Shown one piece after another: positions 9,107 through 16,991 of a DNA stretch of 64,000 bases. The first letter of the stretch is position 1, and the number at the start of each line of letters is the position of its first letter. Below the pieces are notes generated by a model. It had not been told where the DNA came from, searched no databases, and saw nothing but the letters and a program-made list of their open reading frames with translations. The translations under genes and the position numbers were made by a program. This DNA is from Ktedonobacteria bacterium brp13 (GTDB lineage Bacteria > Chloroflexota > Ktedonobacteria > Ktedonobacterales > Ktedonobacteraceae), in contig AP024096.1 in NCBI GenBank assembly GCA_015099395.1, forward strand, positions 6,117,485-6,181,484, read 5' to 3'.

Positions 9107-9976
9107 ATGGGCATTATTTTTGGTTTGTGTGCGGCCATTTCCTGGGGCACGGGTGATTTCTTCGCTCGGCATGCTACTCATCGTATCGGCACGTATCGCA
9201 CGTTATTTTTTATCCAGTTTGTCGGGTTGGCGGGCCTGAGTGGCTATCTTCTCGCAACGGGTCAGCTCGTTGTGCTTTTTGAGCATACCTCCTGGCAACC
9301 CTGGATATGGGCGGCGCTGGCCGCCATACTCAATATTGTTGCTTCTTTAGCGCTCTACCGAGCCTTTGAAGTGGGGACCCTCTCACTGGTTTCACCTATT
9401 GCGGCAAGCTATGCAGCAGTGACTGTCATTCTCGCTTTTTTTAGTGGAGAGGTGTTGTCCGGGCTGCAAAACTGCGCGATTGTTGTGACCCTGCTGGGGG
9501 TTATCATTGTCTCTACACCCTTTGGTCGGCGAGAGAAGCCATCGCTGAAGCACGGAGGTGTACGGGGTATTCAATGGGCGTTGACTGCGGCGGTCTGTTA
9601 TGGTCTGACCTTCTGGATTCTGGGTTTCTATGTCTCGCCTGCGCTTGGTAGTATTGTTCCTGTCTGGTGTATCCGCCTGATGACGCCCTGTGTCCTGTTG
9701 CTCTGTGCTCCGGCTGTCAAACAAAAGCTGACATTGCCGCGTGGTGGTGTCTGGTGGTTGATCCTGGCGAACAGTATTGCGGATACTCTGGGCTATATCT
9801 CGTATACGACGGGTATGACAGCCAGCGGAGATATCTCGATCGTGACTATTCTTTCATCGTTGTATAGTGCCGTCACTATTCTGCTGGCCTGGATCTTTCT
9901 CCGTGAACGCCTCCAGCGTAGTCAATGGCTTGGTATCCTGGTTGTCTTCTGTGGTATCGTACTGATCAATACATAG
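9107..9976 (+). CDS. EamA/DMT-family transporter
   Basis: A 289-residue membrane protein with about ten hydrophobic helices in two EamA repeats, starting MGIIFGLCAAISWGTGDFFA, the usual opening of this family. The start at 9107 gives that N-terminus; an earlier ATG at 9029 would prepend 26 soluble residues. Members export or import metabolites such as amino acids or nucleosides; the substrate is not predictable. The last ~125 coding bases and the first bases past the stop recur at 11104-11240 with about 96% identity, so the gene has been involved in a local duplication. No obvious terminator follows this copy; the second copy has one. Confidence 0.9.
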   Translation: MGIIFGLCAAISWGTGDFFARHATHRIGTYRTLFFIQFVGLAGLSGYLLATGQLVVLFEHTSWQPWIWAALAAILNIVASLALYRAFEVGTLSLVSPIAASYAAVTVILAFFSGEVLSGLQNCAIVVTLLGVIIVSTPFGRREKPSLKHGGVRGIQWALTAAVCYGLTFWILGFYVSPALGSIVPVWCIRLMTPCVLLLCAPAVKQKLTLPRGGVWWLILANSIADTLGYISYTTGMTASGDISIVTILSSLYSAVTILLAWIFLRERLQRSQWLGILVVFCGIVLINT

Positions 9977-10157
9977 ATAATAGTGAAACTGGCCGTTGAT
10001 AATAGCAGTTGTGACTATGATTTTGGTTTCTACAAGTACTGTGTTATGCTCTGTGGCGCTGCTAATGTTTTTTCAGCTATGCTCACGAACAGCAGAGATA
10101 AGTAAAATTGTGTATGATAGCATGTATAAAGTGTAATGTAAGAAGGAACCTGAGATT

Positions 10158-10988
10158 ATGGCTGACCTTTTTCTAAGCCAGATCCGCATCTACCCGATTA
10201 AAGGATGCAACGGAACAGATGTACAGGAAGCACAGATGGATGCACGTGGCCTGCGTTACGATCGGCGCTGGCTACTGATCAATGAACTGGGTCTGGGTTT
10301 GCAGCAATTCGACAATCCTCGTCTCTCTCAGATCGTTGTCTCGCTTGAAGATGATGCGCTATTGCTCCAGGCTCCTGGCATGCCGTTTCTCTCTATTCCC
10401 TTGCAACTGCCGCGGATTCGCTCCTTTGTCACTGTACGCTGGTATCAAGGAAAATGCCAGGCATTACCCGTTAGTGAAGAGGCCGATGTCTGGTTTCAAC
10501 AGTTTCTCCATATTCCCTGCCAGCTGGTCTTTATGCCTGAGAGTACACCACGTTTCGTCGCTCCTGAGTACACCATCAATCATGATCTGGCTGCCTTCAC
10601 CAGTTTTCCCTACCATCTCCTGAATGCAGGTTCTCTGGAAGACCTGAATCAACGTCTGGATACCCCTGTCTCTGTAGAGCGTTTTCGCCCAAACCTGGTG
10701 GTTTCAGGAGCGCCAGCCTTCGCTGAAGATAGTTGGCATACCTTTCAGATCAATGCGCAACTATTCCATGTTGTCCAACCGTGTAACCGCTGTGCTATTG
10801 TTACCGTTGATGCCGGCACTGGTACCAGAACCAATACAGAACCGCTGACCACACTGGCACATTATCGTACCTTCAATCGGAAGGTGCTCTTTGGTCAATA
10901 TCTCATCTCTGAAGATATAGCAGGCACTCTGTGCGTTGGTGACCCACTCCACGTCTTAACATATCAACGCCCACGCACTACGGTATAA
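10158..10988 (+). CDS. MOSC domain-containing protein (molybdenum cofactor sulfurase-like)
   Basis: A 276-residue protein with an N-terminal MOSC beta-barrel (about 1-110, starting LSQIRIYPIKGC and continuing ARGLRYDRRWLLIN) and a C-terminal MOSC domain (about 120-270). The conserved RFRPNLVV and PCNRCAIVTVD segments are present, the latter carrying the Cys of the molybdenum-cofactor-binding C-terminal domain. Related proteins include the mARC/YiiM/YcbX group and the C-terminus of Moco sulfurase; they bind Mo cofactor and reduce N-hydroxylated compounds or carry sulfur. Start ATG 10158 has AGAAGGAA upstream. It sits between the two copies of the EamA 3' end, suggesting that it arrived or was rearranged there. 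Confidence 0.9.
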   Translation: MADLFLSQIRIYPIKGCNGTDVQEAQMDARGLRYDRRWLLINELGLGLQQFDNPRLSQIVVSLEDDALLLQAPGMPFLSIPLQLPRIRSFVTVRWYQGKCQALPVSEEADVWFQQFLHIPCQLVFMPESTPRFVAPEYTINHDLAAFTSFPYHLLNAGSLEDLNQRLDTPVSVERFRPNLVVSGAPAFAEDSWHTFQINAQLFHVVQPCNRCAIVTVDAGTGTRTNTEPLTTLAHYRTFNRKVLFGQYLISEDIAGTLCVGDPLHVLTYQRPRTTV

Positions 10989-11103
10989 CCGGATGGAGGC
11001 TGCTTCCTGCTATCGGGGGCCTGTTCCAAAACTCTATATACCGATAAAAAAATACCGATAAAAAAATCACTCTCCATTACCTCTTGCCTGTGTTTCTTTG
11101 TTT

Positions 11104-11240
11104 CTTCAATCGTTGTATAGTGCCGTCACTATTCTGCTGGCCTGGATCTTTCTCCGTGAACGCCTCCAGCGTAGTCAATGGCTGGGTATCCTGGTCGTCT
11201 TCTGTGGTATCGTACTGATCAATACATAGACAGTAGTGAA
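11104..11240 (+). pseudogene. detached duplicate of the EamA gene 3' end
   Basis: These 137 bp match 9851-9987 (offset 1253) with about six differences. They cover the last ~42 codons, the stop codon at the equivalent position (11227-11229) and about 11 bases past it. No start codon, ribosome site or remaining coding sequence lies upstream, so it is a remnant. It is followed by a good terminator that the intact copy lacks, which suggests that this is the original 3' end and that the MOSC gene segment was inserted or duplicated between the two. Confidence 0.9.
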
Positions 11241-11243
11241 TAA

Positions 11244-11285
11244 AGAGAGCCGGGGTGCATAATCTTCCCTGGCTCTCTCTTTTTG
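11244..11285 (+). terminator. rho-independent terminator
   Basis: AGAGAGCCGGGG at 11244-11255 pairs with CCCTGGCTCTCT at 11267-11278 (one G-T pair) and is followed by CTTTTTG. It follows the EamA 3' remnant and also lies past the MOSC gene; the convergent gene at 11298 begins its stop codon just beyond. Confidence 0.8.
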
Positions 11286-11297
11286 TCAGTTTGCTTG

Positions 11298-12104
11298 CTA
11301 GAGGCGCGGGTACAGTTCTTCTTGTTTCGGTTGTGACAGTATGGGTTGCTGATTGCAGAGCAGCGAGCGAACCAGGATCCCACTAGCCTGTGCCAGTCCG
11401 CTGAGGATATAGCGTGTGCCGATCCAGGCCAGGATACCGCAGGGGATACCCAGGAATGAGCGCAGGAACATCAATGGATCGAACTGACCGTTGATAATAG
11501 CGATAAAAGGCATATAGTCGGCTGATGGCTGCCCGGTATTGATCCAGACAAGATGTTGGATAAATACATTGAGCATATATACGAGCGGCTCAAATGTAAG
11601 CCCCAGTGCCAGCAAGGGCAGTGTGACGACCACTGTAAACGAGACGATACCGAGCGGAAATTTGATGAACAGGACATAAAGCAGGGTGCGCCACGTGACC
11701 GAGTCGCGCACACCGGCGCGGATCCAGCGTAGCAGTGATCCCTGTCTCTCGACAGGCTGCTTCGGTGCTACATGGGGCATTGCGATATCCAGCATGCCTG
11801 CCGCCATATCACGCTCCAGGGTTGCGATTCCGCGCAGCATGAGGAGCAGGAGCAAGAGCAATGGTAGGCCGACCCAGACGATGATCGTGCCGAAGCCCAC
11901 AGAAAACAGCACAATAACAAGAATAAAGTAGATCAGGCCGAGTGGAAATGACAGGAACAGGTAGAGCAGAGCGCTCGCCGTCAGTTTCCTTTTTTGGGTT
12001 TGTGCAGGCATGGACATATGTGTGCTGTTATAGATGCGCTCGTTGGCCTGCGAGCCTTCGTCACGATATGGCATCTCTTGTTCTTGCATGCGATAAGTCT
12101 CCAT
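11298..12104 (-). CDS. membrane protein with putative sensor domain
   Basis: A 268-residue protein with a ~40-residue hydrophilic, Gln/Glu-rich N-terminus, then two matching membrane blocks. Each block has a paired hydrophobic hairpin: YLFLSFPLGLIYF...VIVLF near 48-100 and YVLFIKFPLGIVSF...LPLLA near 140-175, with another segment near 215-240. The repeated FPLG motif is typical of the putative sensor domain (PF13796) found at the N-terminus of actinobacterial histidine kinases. Here the domain stands alone with no kinase module. Start ATG 12104 is preceded by AAGGAG at a ten-base spacing. No partner kinase is adjacent, so its role remains open. Confidence 0.8.
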   Translation of the reverse strand: METYRMQEQEMPYRDEGSQANERIYNSTHMSMPAQTQKRKLTASALLYLFLSFPLGLIYFILVIVLFSVGFGTIIVWVGLPLLLLLLLMLRGIATLERDMAAGMLDIAMPHVAPKQPVERQGSLLRWIRAGVRDSVTWRTLLYVLFIKFPLGIVSFTVVVTLPLLALGLTFEPLVYMLNVFIQHLVWINTGQPSADYMPFIAIINGQFDPLMFLRSFLGIPCGILAWIGTRYILSGLAQASGILVRSLLCNQQPILSQPKQEELYPRL

Positions 12105-12384
12105 AGGTATAGACTCCTTTTATCCTATCATTGATAGCTAGACGTAACAATAATTCCATGTATATGCATGAGTGGTTGTCGTTGTTCGTTGTTTTGTTGT
12201 CTATCTCTCCTGGACACTCAAAGCATAACGTCCGCATATCGCAGCAGTTTGTCCAATTTGTTACAATTCTGTGTCACTTCCGTTGATGATCGGTAGCGTC
12301 TCAATGCTGTGCATAGTTGGTTTATAATAGTGGGTATTGTTAAAAGGCTGCAACAGTGCGGGGAATGTAAGAAAGAAATGGGCT

Positions 12385-13824
12385 ATGGTATATCAAGGAT
12401 CTCTCTTTGGGTCTGATGATGGTGGATCTACGGCGCGCAATAAAAAGGGGGCTGCGTCGTCAGCACTGTCTAATAGTCAGGATGTTGCCCCTACGGGGAG
12501 TGAGCCGCTGGCGGCACGCATGCGACCGCGTACGTTGGATGAGGTGGTGGGACAGGAACACATGCTTGGGCCGGGTAAGCTGTTACGCCGGATTATCGAG
12601 AGTGATAAGGTGACCTCTATGCTCCTGTGGGGGCCGCCCGGTAGTGGTAAGACGACGTTAGCGGAGGTGATTGCGCAGCAGACAAACGCGGAGTTTGTGC
12701 GCTTGAACGCTGTCTCCGCCGGGGTTGCCGATCTGCGCCGGATCGCGGAGGAGGGTAAGAAGAATCGCTTTATGAATAAGCGTACGATCCTCTTTGTGGA
12801 TGAGATCCATCGCTTCAATAAGGCGCAGCAGGATGCTATTCTGCCACATGTTGAGCGTGGGGTGGTGACACTTATTGGGGCGACGACCGAGAATCCTAGC
12901 TTTGAGGTGAACTCGGCGCTCATCTCACGGACACGGGTCTTTGTGCTGCGTGCGCTGGATGAGGAGCAGGTCGTGTTGATCCTGCGTCGTGCGCTGGAGG
13001 ATCGCGAACGTGGTCTGGGTGACTGGAATGTGACGGTGGATGATACGGTCTTGCGTCAGGTGGCGCTCTTCGCGAATGGGGATGCGCGTACAGCTCTCAA
13101 TGTCTTAGAGTTGGCGGTGCAGGGAAGTGGAGATCTCGCGGAGGCCGGGGAGAGCATCGAGATCTCGACGGCGATGATTGAGGATGCTATGCAGCATAGG
13201 GCCCTGCAATACGATAAGGGTGGGGATCAGCATTACGATATGATCTCGGCGCTGCATAAGGCTGTGCGTGGCTCTGATCCAGATGGTAGCCTCTACTGGT
13301 TGATACGTATGCTTGAGGCGGGTGAGGATCCGATGTATCTGGCCCGGCGCATGGTGCGTATGGCCTCTGAAGATATCGGGCTGGCCGATCCACAGGCGTT
13401 ATCTGTTTGTGTGGCGGCTCAGCAAGGACTGCATCTGGTAGGAATGCCAGAGGCGGGGGTGATCCTGGCTGAAGCGATTGTCTATCTGGCATCGGCTCCG
13501 AAGAGTAACGCAGTCTATAATGCGTATAATCAGATCCGTGCAGAGATTCTCGGGGGACACAATGATCCTGTGCCGCTATGGATACGCAATGCACCGACCG
13601 GTCTGATGAAGAACCTGGGCTATGGCAAGGACTATAAATATGCCCACGATTTCTATAAAGATATGCCGGTTGAAGATTCCGAGCGCCCGCCAGCCGTCAA
13701 GTTACAAGAATATCTGCCAGAAAGTCTGGCTGGTCGCCGCTTCTATGAGCCAGGCCAGCAAGGCAAGGAGGCAAGCATCCAGCACTGGCTCACACAGAGG
13801 CGTGGTGAAGAGCCTGCCCAGTAG
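12385..13824 (+). CDS. rarA: replication-associated recombination protein A (RarA/MgsA), AAA+ ATPase
   Basis: A 479-residue clamp-loader-like AAA+ ATPase that acts at stalled replication forks. Order of motifs: LAARMRPRTLDEVVGQEH near residue 45, Walker A WGPPGSGKTTLAE near 88, Walker B LFVDEIHRFNKAQQD near 138, sensor 1 GATTENPSFE, arginine finger SRTRVF, then the MgsA C-terminal domain with a HKAVRGSDPDGSLYW signature. I choose the ATG at 12385 (MVYQGSLFG), which matches how members of this family begin; a TTG at 12337 is in frame but adds an unlike extension. The gene stands alone, with a plus-strand TATAAT about 50 bp upstream, and ends convergent with the methyltransferase gene. Confidence 0.95.
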   Translation: MVYQGSLFGSDDGGSTARNKKGAASSALSNSQDVAPTGSEPLAARMRPRTLDEVVGQEHMLGPGKLLRRIIESDKVTSMLLWGPPGSGKTTLAEVIAQQTNAEFVRLNAVSAGVADLRRIAEEGKKNRFMNKRTILFVDEIHRFNKAQQDAILPHVERGVVTLIGATTENPSFEVNSALISRTRVFVLRALDEEQVVLILRRALEDRERGLGDWNVTVDDTVLRQVALFANGDARTALNVLELAVQGSGDLAEAGESIEISTAMIEDAMQHRALQYDKGGDQHYDMISALHKAVRGSDPDGSLYWLIRMLEAGEDPMYLARRMVRMASEDIGLADPQALSVCVAAQQGLHLVGMPEAGVILAEAIVYLASAPKSNAVYNAYNQIRAEILGGHNDPVPLWIRNAPTGLMKNLGYGKDYKYAHDFYKDMPVEDSERPPAVKLQEYLPESLAGRRFYEPGQQGKEASIQHWLTQRRGEEPAQ

Positions 13825-13884
13825 TGCTCTTACCATGTATGGATGGTCAGGTTTTTACGTTATTGAGTGTCCCTGTGGGCTTGT

Positions 13885-15231
13885 TTACCAGGTAAAGACC
13901 ATCAGTGAGCCTTTGCGCAGTGAGATGAGCTCTCGGGGACCTATGGCATAAGGGGTATCTGTTGGATATGCATGGATGGTAAGATTGTTGATCGCCATTG
14001 GATAGTTCCATTGAAATGGACGACCGGCCTCATCCCAGGCGTGTATCGTCTGATAGAGGTGTTGGGCAAGTTCATTATCGTGACCAAAGCGGCGAATGAC
14101 CAGTCGCGCTGGTAGATCCCAACGTGGTATCTTTTTCTCTATAACCTCGCCCAGCGAATTCACTGTAGCCTCGGTCCCTTCCAGCTCTGTATCGTCGATA
14201 GGTTGGCGGTAGAGCAGGCTCAGACCAATTTGGGAGAAGAGTCCATAGCTGGCCTCGGTCCCATCGCTCTGTTGCCCTAATAGAGGGAGCGTCTCATATT
14301 GCTGACTTGCATCTTTCTTCTGAATCTCACAATAGTCGGGTTCTTGCAATATCAACCAGATATGTAGTCCCCAGAGCTCATAGATATTTGTCTGTATAGA
14401 CACCTCTTGATCCTGGTAGGATTGCTGGAGAAGCTCTACTGTATTGTTGGGGACAGCCTTGCGGCTGGCAAAGGTGATGCCTTTGTCGAGCAGGCATGAT
14501 CTCCGCTGCTGTACGGCGAAGGTGCCACGCAAGGGCATAAAGCCTGCCGCGTACATGCTGTAGCTTTCCAGATGGTCATCGATGCGCTGTAGCGCCAATG
14601 AGACCTGATCCAGGGCGAGAGGGAATTCCAGTATAGAGCGGAACTGCGTGATCTTAAAAGGGAGTACGAGCTTGCCGCCGGGGATGAGTTGTTGCCGCCA
14701 GGCAGGAGTAATATCGTCCGCACCAACGGTCAGAATGATGCGATCGTAGGGGGCCTGTTCTGCGTAGCCCAGACCACCATCGCTGTGTACTACCCTGACC
14801 TGTGGATAGCCTGCTGCGCTCAGGTGTTGGCGTGCGCTCACAACGATATCTTCATCGATATCGATTGTTGTAACGCTGCCTCGCTCTCCTACCAGAAATG
14901 CTAGCAGGGCCGCATTATAACCGGTCCCTGTTCCTATCTCCAGGATATGTTGCCCAGGTTGCACATCGAGCTGTTCAAGCATACAGGCCATAATTGCAGG
15001 CTGAGACGATGAGCTAATAGGGAACCCATTCTCTGTCTTGGTCGCGATAGCTGTATCACTGTAGACTCGCTTCACGTCGATCCCGGGCAAGAAAAGGTGG
15101 CGTGGAACAGCTTGAAAGGCTGCTTCAACGCTAGCACTGCGTACAAGACCATAGTTTTTTAAGTATTGTACCAGTTCAGAGCGCATCTGAACGATGTTGT
15201 GTTCTTCTGCTGCTGGCGTTGCATTATCCAT
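13885..15231 (-). CDS. protein-L-isoaspartate O-methyltransferase-like protein with C-terminal extension
   Basis: A 448-residue protein whose first ~210 residues are a Pcm-type SAM methyltransferase: a substrate loop SAIATKTENGFPISSSSQPAIMACM-like region (residues about 60-85), SAM motif I LEIGTGTGYNAALLA near 98, then an acidic pair TTIDIDEDIV, and GGKLVLPF near 190. Pcm repairs isoaspartyl residues in aged proteins. Ordinary Pcm is about 210 residues; here some 235 extra residues follow, with beta-rich character and no motif that I recognise. Similar long forms occur in actinobacteria, some in peptide-modification clusters, so target and role may differ from housekeeping Pcm. Start ATG 15231 has GGGAGG eight bases upstream; an ATG at 15255 is less likely. 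Confidence 0.85.
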   Translation of the reverse strand: MDNATPAAEEHNIVQMRSELVQYLKNYGLVRSASVEAAFQAVPRHLFLPGIDVKRVYSDTAIATKTENGFPISSSSQPAIMACMLEQLDVQPGQHILEIGTGTGYNAALLAFLVGERGSVTTIDIDEDIVVSARQHLSAAGYPQVRVVHSDGGLGYAEQAPYDRIILTVGADDITPAWRQQLIPGGKLVLPFKITQFRSILEFPLALDQVSLALQRIDDHLESYSMYAAGFMPLRGTFAVQQRRSCLLDKGITFASRKAVPNNTVELLQQSYQDQEVSIQTNIYELWGLHIWLILQEPDYCEIQKKDASQQYETLPLLGQQSDGTEASYGLFSQIGLSLLYRQPIDDTELEGTEATVNSLGEVIEKKIPRWDLPARLVIRRFGHDNELAQHLYQTIHAWDEAGRPFQWNYPMAINNLTIHAYPTDTPYAIGPRELISLRKGSLMVFTW

Positions 15232-15340
15232 CAAAAATACCTCCCTTTCATGCATGCGTTGAAATATATCATAACATATTACACGTTGTATACGGGCTCA
15301 CCTCCGATGGTGAGGAGACATGTGCTCGTAGCGGTATTCT

Positions 15341-15853
15341 CTAGCGATAGATAAAATATCCTGCGATTCCTGCAAGCACCAGAATTACTAAGATGTTGAC
15401 GCGCTTCGTAAGCGAGAGCGCAAAGGCTCCAGCACAGATCAACCAGGAGCGCCAGTCGCTCCCTGCGCGCGCACCGGTCAGCCAGAAGATGGTGAGCGAT
15501 GTGCTGGCGACGACGAGCGAGATGCCGCGCATCAGGCTCGCTACCCAGTGCTGGTGCTCGATACGCTTAAAGATACGCTGAACGACCAGTACAAAGAAGG
15601 GTGGTATGGTGATCGCGACTAATGCCAGGAATGCGCCCAGATAGCCAAAGGTAAGATAACCCAGACTAATGACCCAGAGTCCATTGGGTCCCGGGCTGAC
15701 CTGTCCAATGGCGATTGAGTCGGTAAAGTCCGCTTCGTTGGCCCATCTCTCGGCAATAAGGTCCTGGTGCAGACTGGGCAGGTTGCTAAATCCTCCTGAT
15801 GAAAAGACGGTCGCCTTCAAGAACAGTAAGAAGTAAAGTATTGGATTGATCAC
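15341..15853 (-). CDS. chrA: chromate transporter, C-terminal-type half (short-chain ChrA)
   Basis: A 170-residue membrane protein of the CHR family. It has FSSGGFSNLP near residue 17 and QVSPGPNGLWV near 50, the paired Gly/Pro motifs of ChrA domains, followed by about five hydrophobic helices. Long-chain ChrA proteins join two such domains; here the second domain is a separate gene whose start codon overlaps the stop of the first by four bases (ATGA), so the two are translationally coupled and probably act as a heterodimer. The family exports chromate by proton antiport, but many members have no tested substrate. Confidence 0.88.
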   Translation of the reverse strand: MINPILYFLLFLKATVFSSGGFSNLPSLHQDLIAERWANEADFTDSIAIGQVSPGPNGLWVISLGYLTFGYLGAFLALVAITIPPFFVLVVQRIFKRIEHQHWVASLMRGISLVVASTSLTIFWLTGARAGSDWRSWLICAGAFALSLTKRVNILVILVLAGIAGYFIYR

Positions 15854-16458
15854 TGTGCGCGATCCTTTCTGGAGCGGAAGAGTGGACGGGTAAAGCAGAA
15901 GATGCCCAGGATGCCGCCAGCGGGCAGCACGATAATGACTGGGACGCCTGCGAGGATCGCGACAGTAGCAAGCAAGATGATCATGACCGTAATCGCCAGC
16001 GGGAGCAGCCCCTCTTTGTTGGCCTTCTTCACTTGCGGAAAGGCGAAGTTCAAGCCAACCAGCAACATGATACCCGCCGTCGCTGGAATGACTCCCTTCT
16101 CGACTGCCTGGGTGACAGGGAGATGCTGCACCTCTTTAAAGCCGGCAGCCAGCAGACAGGTGATGAGCGAACTGGGAATCATCAGGCCGATGAGGGCACC
16201 GAACATACCCGCGATCCCGCCGACCCGTTTACCGACCAGGATCGTAAAGCCGACCAGGTTGATGCCAGGCGCGAGTTGGCAGAGTGACCACAGATAAGCG
16301 AAATCATCGATAGTAATCCATTGATATTTATCAATAAAATAACGCTGCATCAATAATGTCGTTGAAGCGCCGCCACCAAATGACTGTAGGCCGATACTTG
16401 TGAAGATCCAGAAGATACGCCATGCGCTGGCTTTAGGTGATGTTTGTAACGTTTGCAT
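15850..16458 (-). CDS. chrA: chromate transporter, N-terminal-type half (short-chain ChrA)
   Basis: A 202-residue CHR-family membrane protein beginning MQTLQTSPKASAWRIFWIF. It contains LQSFGGGASTTLLMQR near 28 and QLAPGINLVGF near 66, the matching motifs of the first ChrA domain, and about six hydrophobic segments. I use the ATG at 16458, which has CGGAGAC upstream; an in-frame start at 16608 would add 50 non-homologous residues across the divergent promoter region. It is the first gene of the two-gene chromate-transporter operon and is divergent from the polX operon. Confidence 0.88.
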   Translation of the reverse strand: MQTLQTSPKASAWRIFWIFTSIGLQSFGGGASTTLLMQRYFIDKYQWITIDDFAYLWSLCQLAPGINLVGFTILVGKRVGGIAGMFGALIGLMIPSSLITCLLAAGFKEVQHLPVTQAVEKGVIPATAGIMLLVGLNFAFPQVKKANKEGLLPLAITVMIILLATVAILAGVPVIIVLPAGGILGIFCFTRPLFRSRKDRAQ

Positions 16459-16513
16459 ACGATAGGTCTCCGTTTTAGTAGTTTCGTGATAGCAATGATA
16501 TATTATATAAGGT

Positions 16514-16981
16514 ATGAGGAACGAATTATTATCCTGGTTTGCTCGTGAGGATCTATTATTGACGAGTGTCTCTGTGAGCGCTACAGATCCTGAGCACGAT
16601 GAGGTCAAAATTGTGGTGAAGGCTCCTCTGGTAGCTTTGAGTCGGGCCGACGAAGATTTTCGTGAATGTCCAGATCCGGTCCTATTTGGCTATCCTGAGT
16701 CGTCGCTGGATATGATGAATATAGACGATATGCATGCGTTTGTGCTGGACTGGTTTGAGCACGCGATCTCGAAAGGGATGGCACGCTGCTTCGTTTGTAA
16801 TAAAGTGTTGGAGTTAGATGACGAGAAGCCCTGGGATGCCGTCTTTGTGACGATAGATATCTATTGCTGGTTACTGGCTCATTTTGATTGTAAGCGGTAT
16901 CTGAATCGCGATCTAAAGGGACGGCATCCCTTCGAGGTTTCCGCGTGCGCTCCAGAGTTTTTTGATATGCGTCTATCTTGA
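16514..16981 (+). CDS. hypothetical protein upstream of polX, possible zinc site
   Basis: A 155-residue acidic protein that I do not recognise. It carries a CFVC pair near residue 95 and HFDC near 122, spaced as a possible Cys2-His-Cys metal site, and is otherwise a mixed alpha/beta sequence without signal peptide or membrane segment. The stop is ten bases before the start of polX, so the two are almost certainly co-transcribed. That context hints at a DNA-repair or regulatory role, but the sequence itself does not show one. Base composition resembles the neighbouring genes. Confidence 0.6.
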   Translation: MRNELLSWFAREDLLLTSVSVSATDPEHDEVKIVVKAPLVALSRADEDFRECPDPVLFGYPESSLDMMNIDDMHAFVLDWFEHAISKGMARCFVCNKVLELDDEKPWDAVFVTIDIYCWLLAHFDCKRYLNRDLKGRHPFEVSACAPEFFDMRLS

Positions 16982-16991
16982 GAGGATTGGT

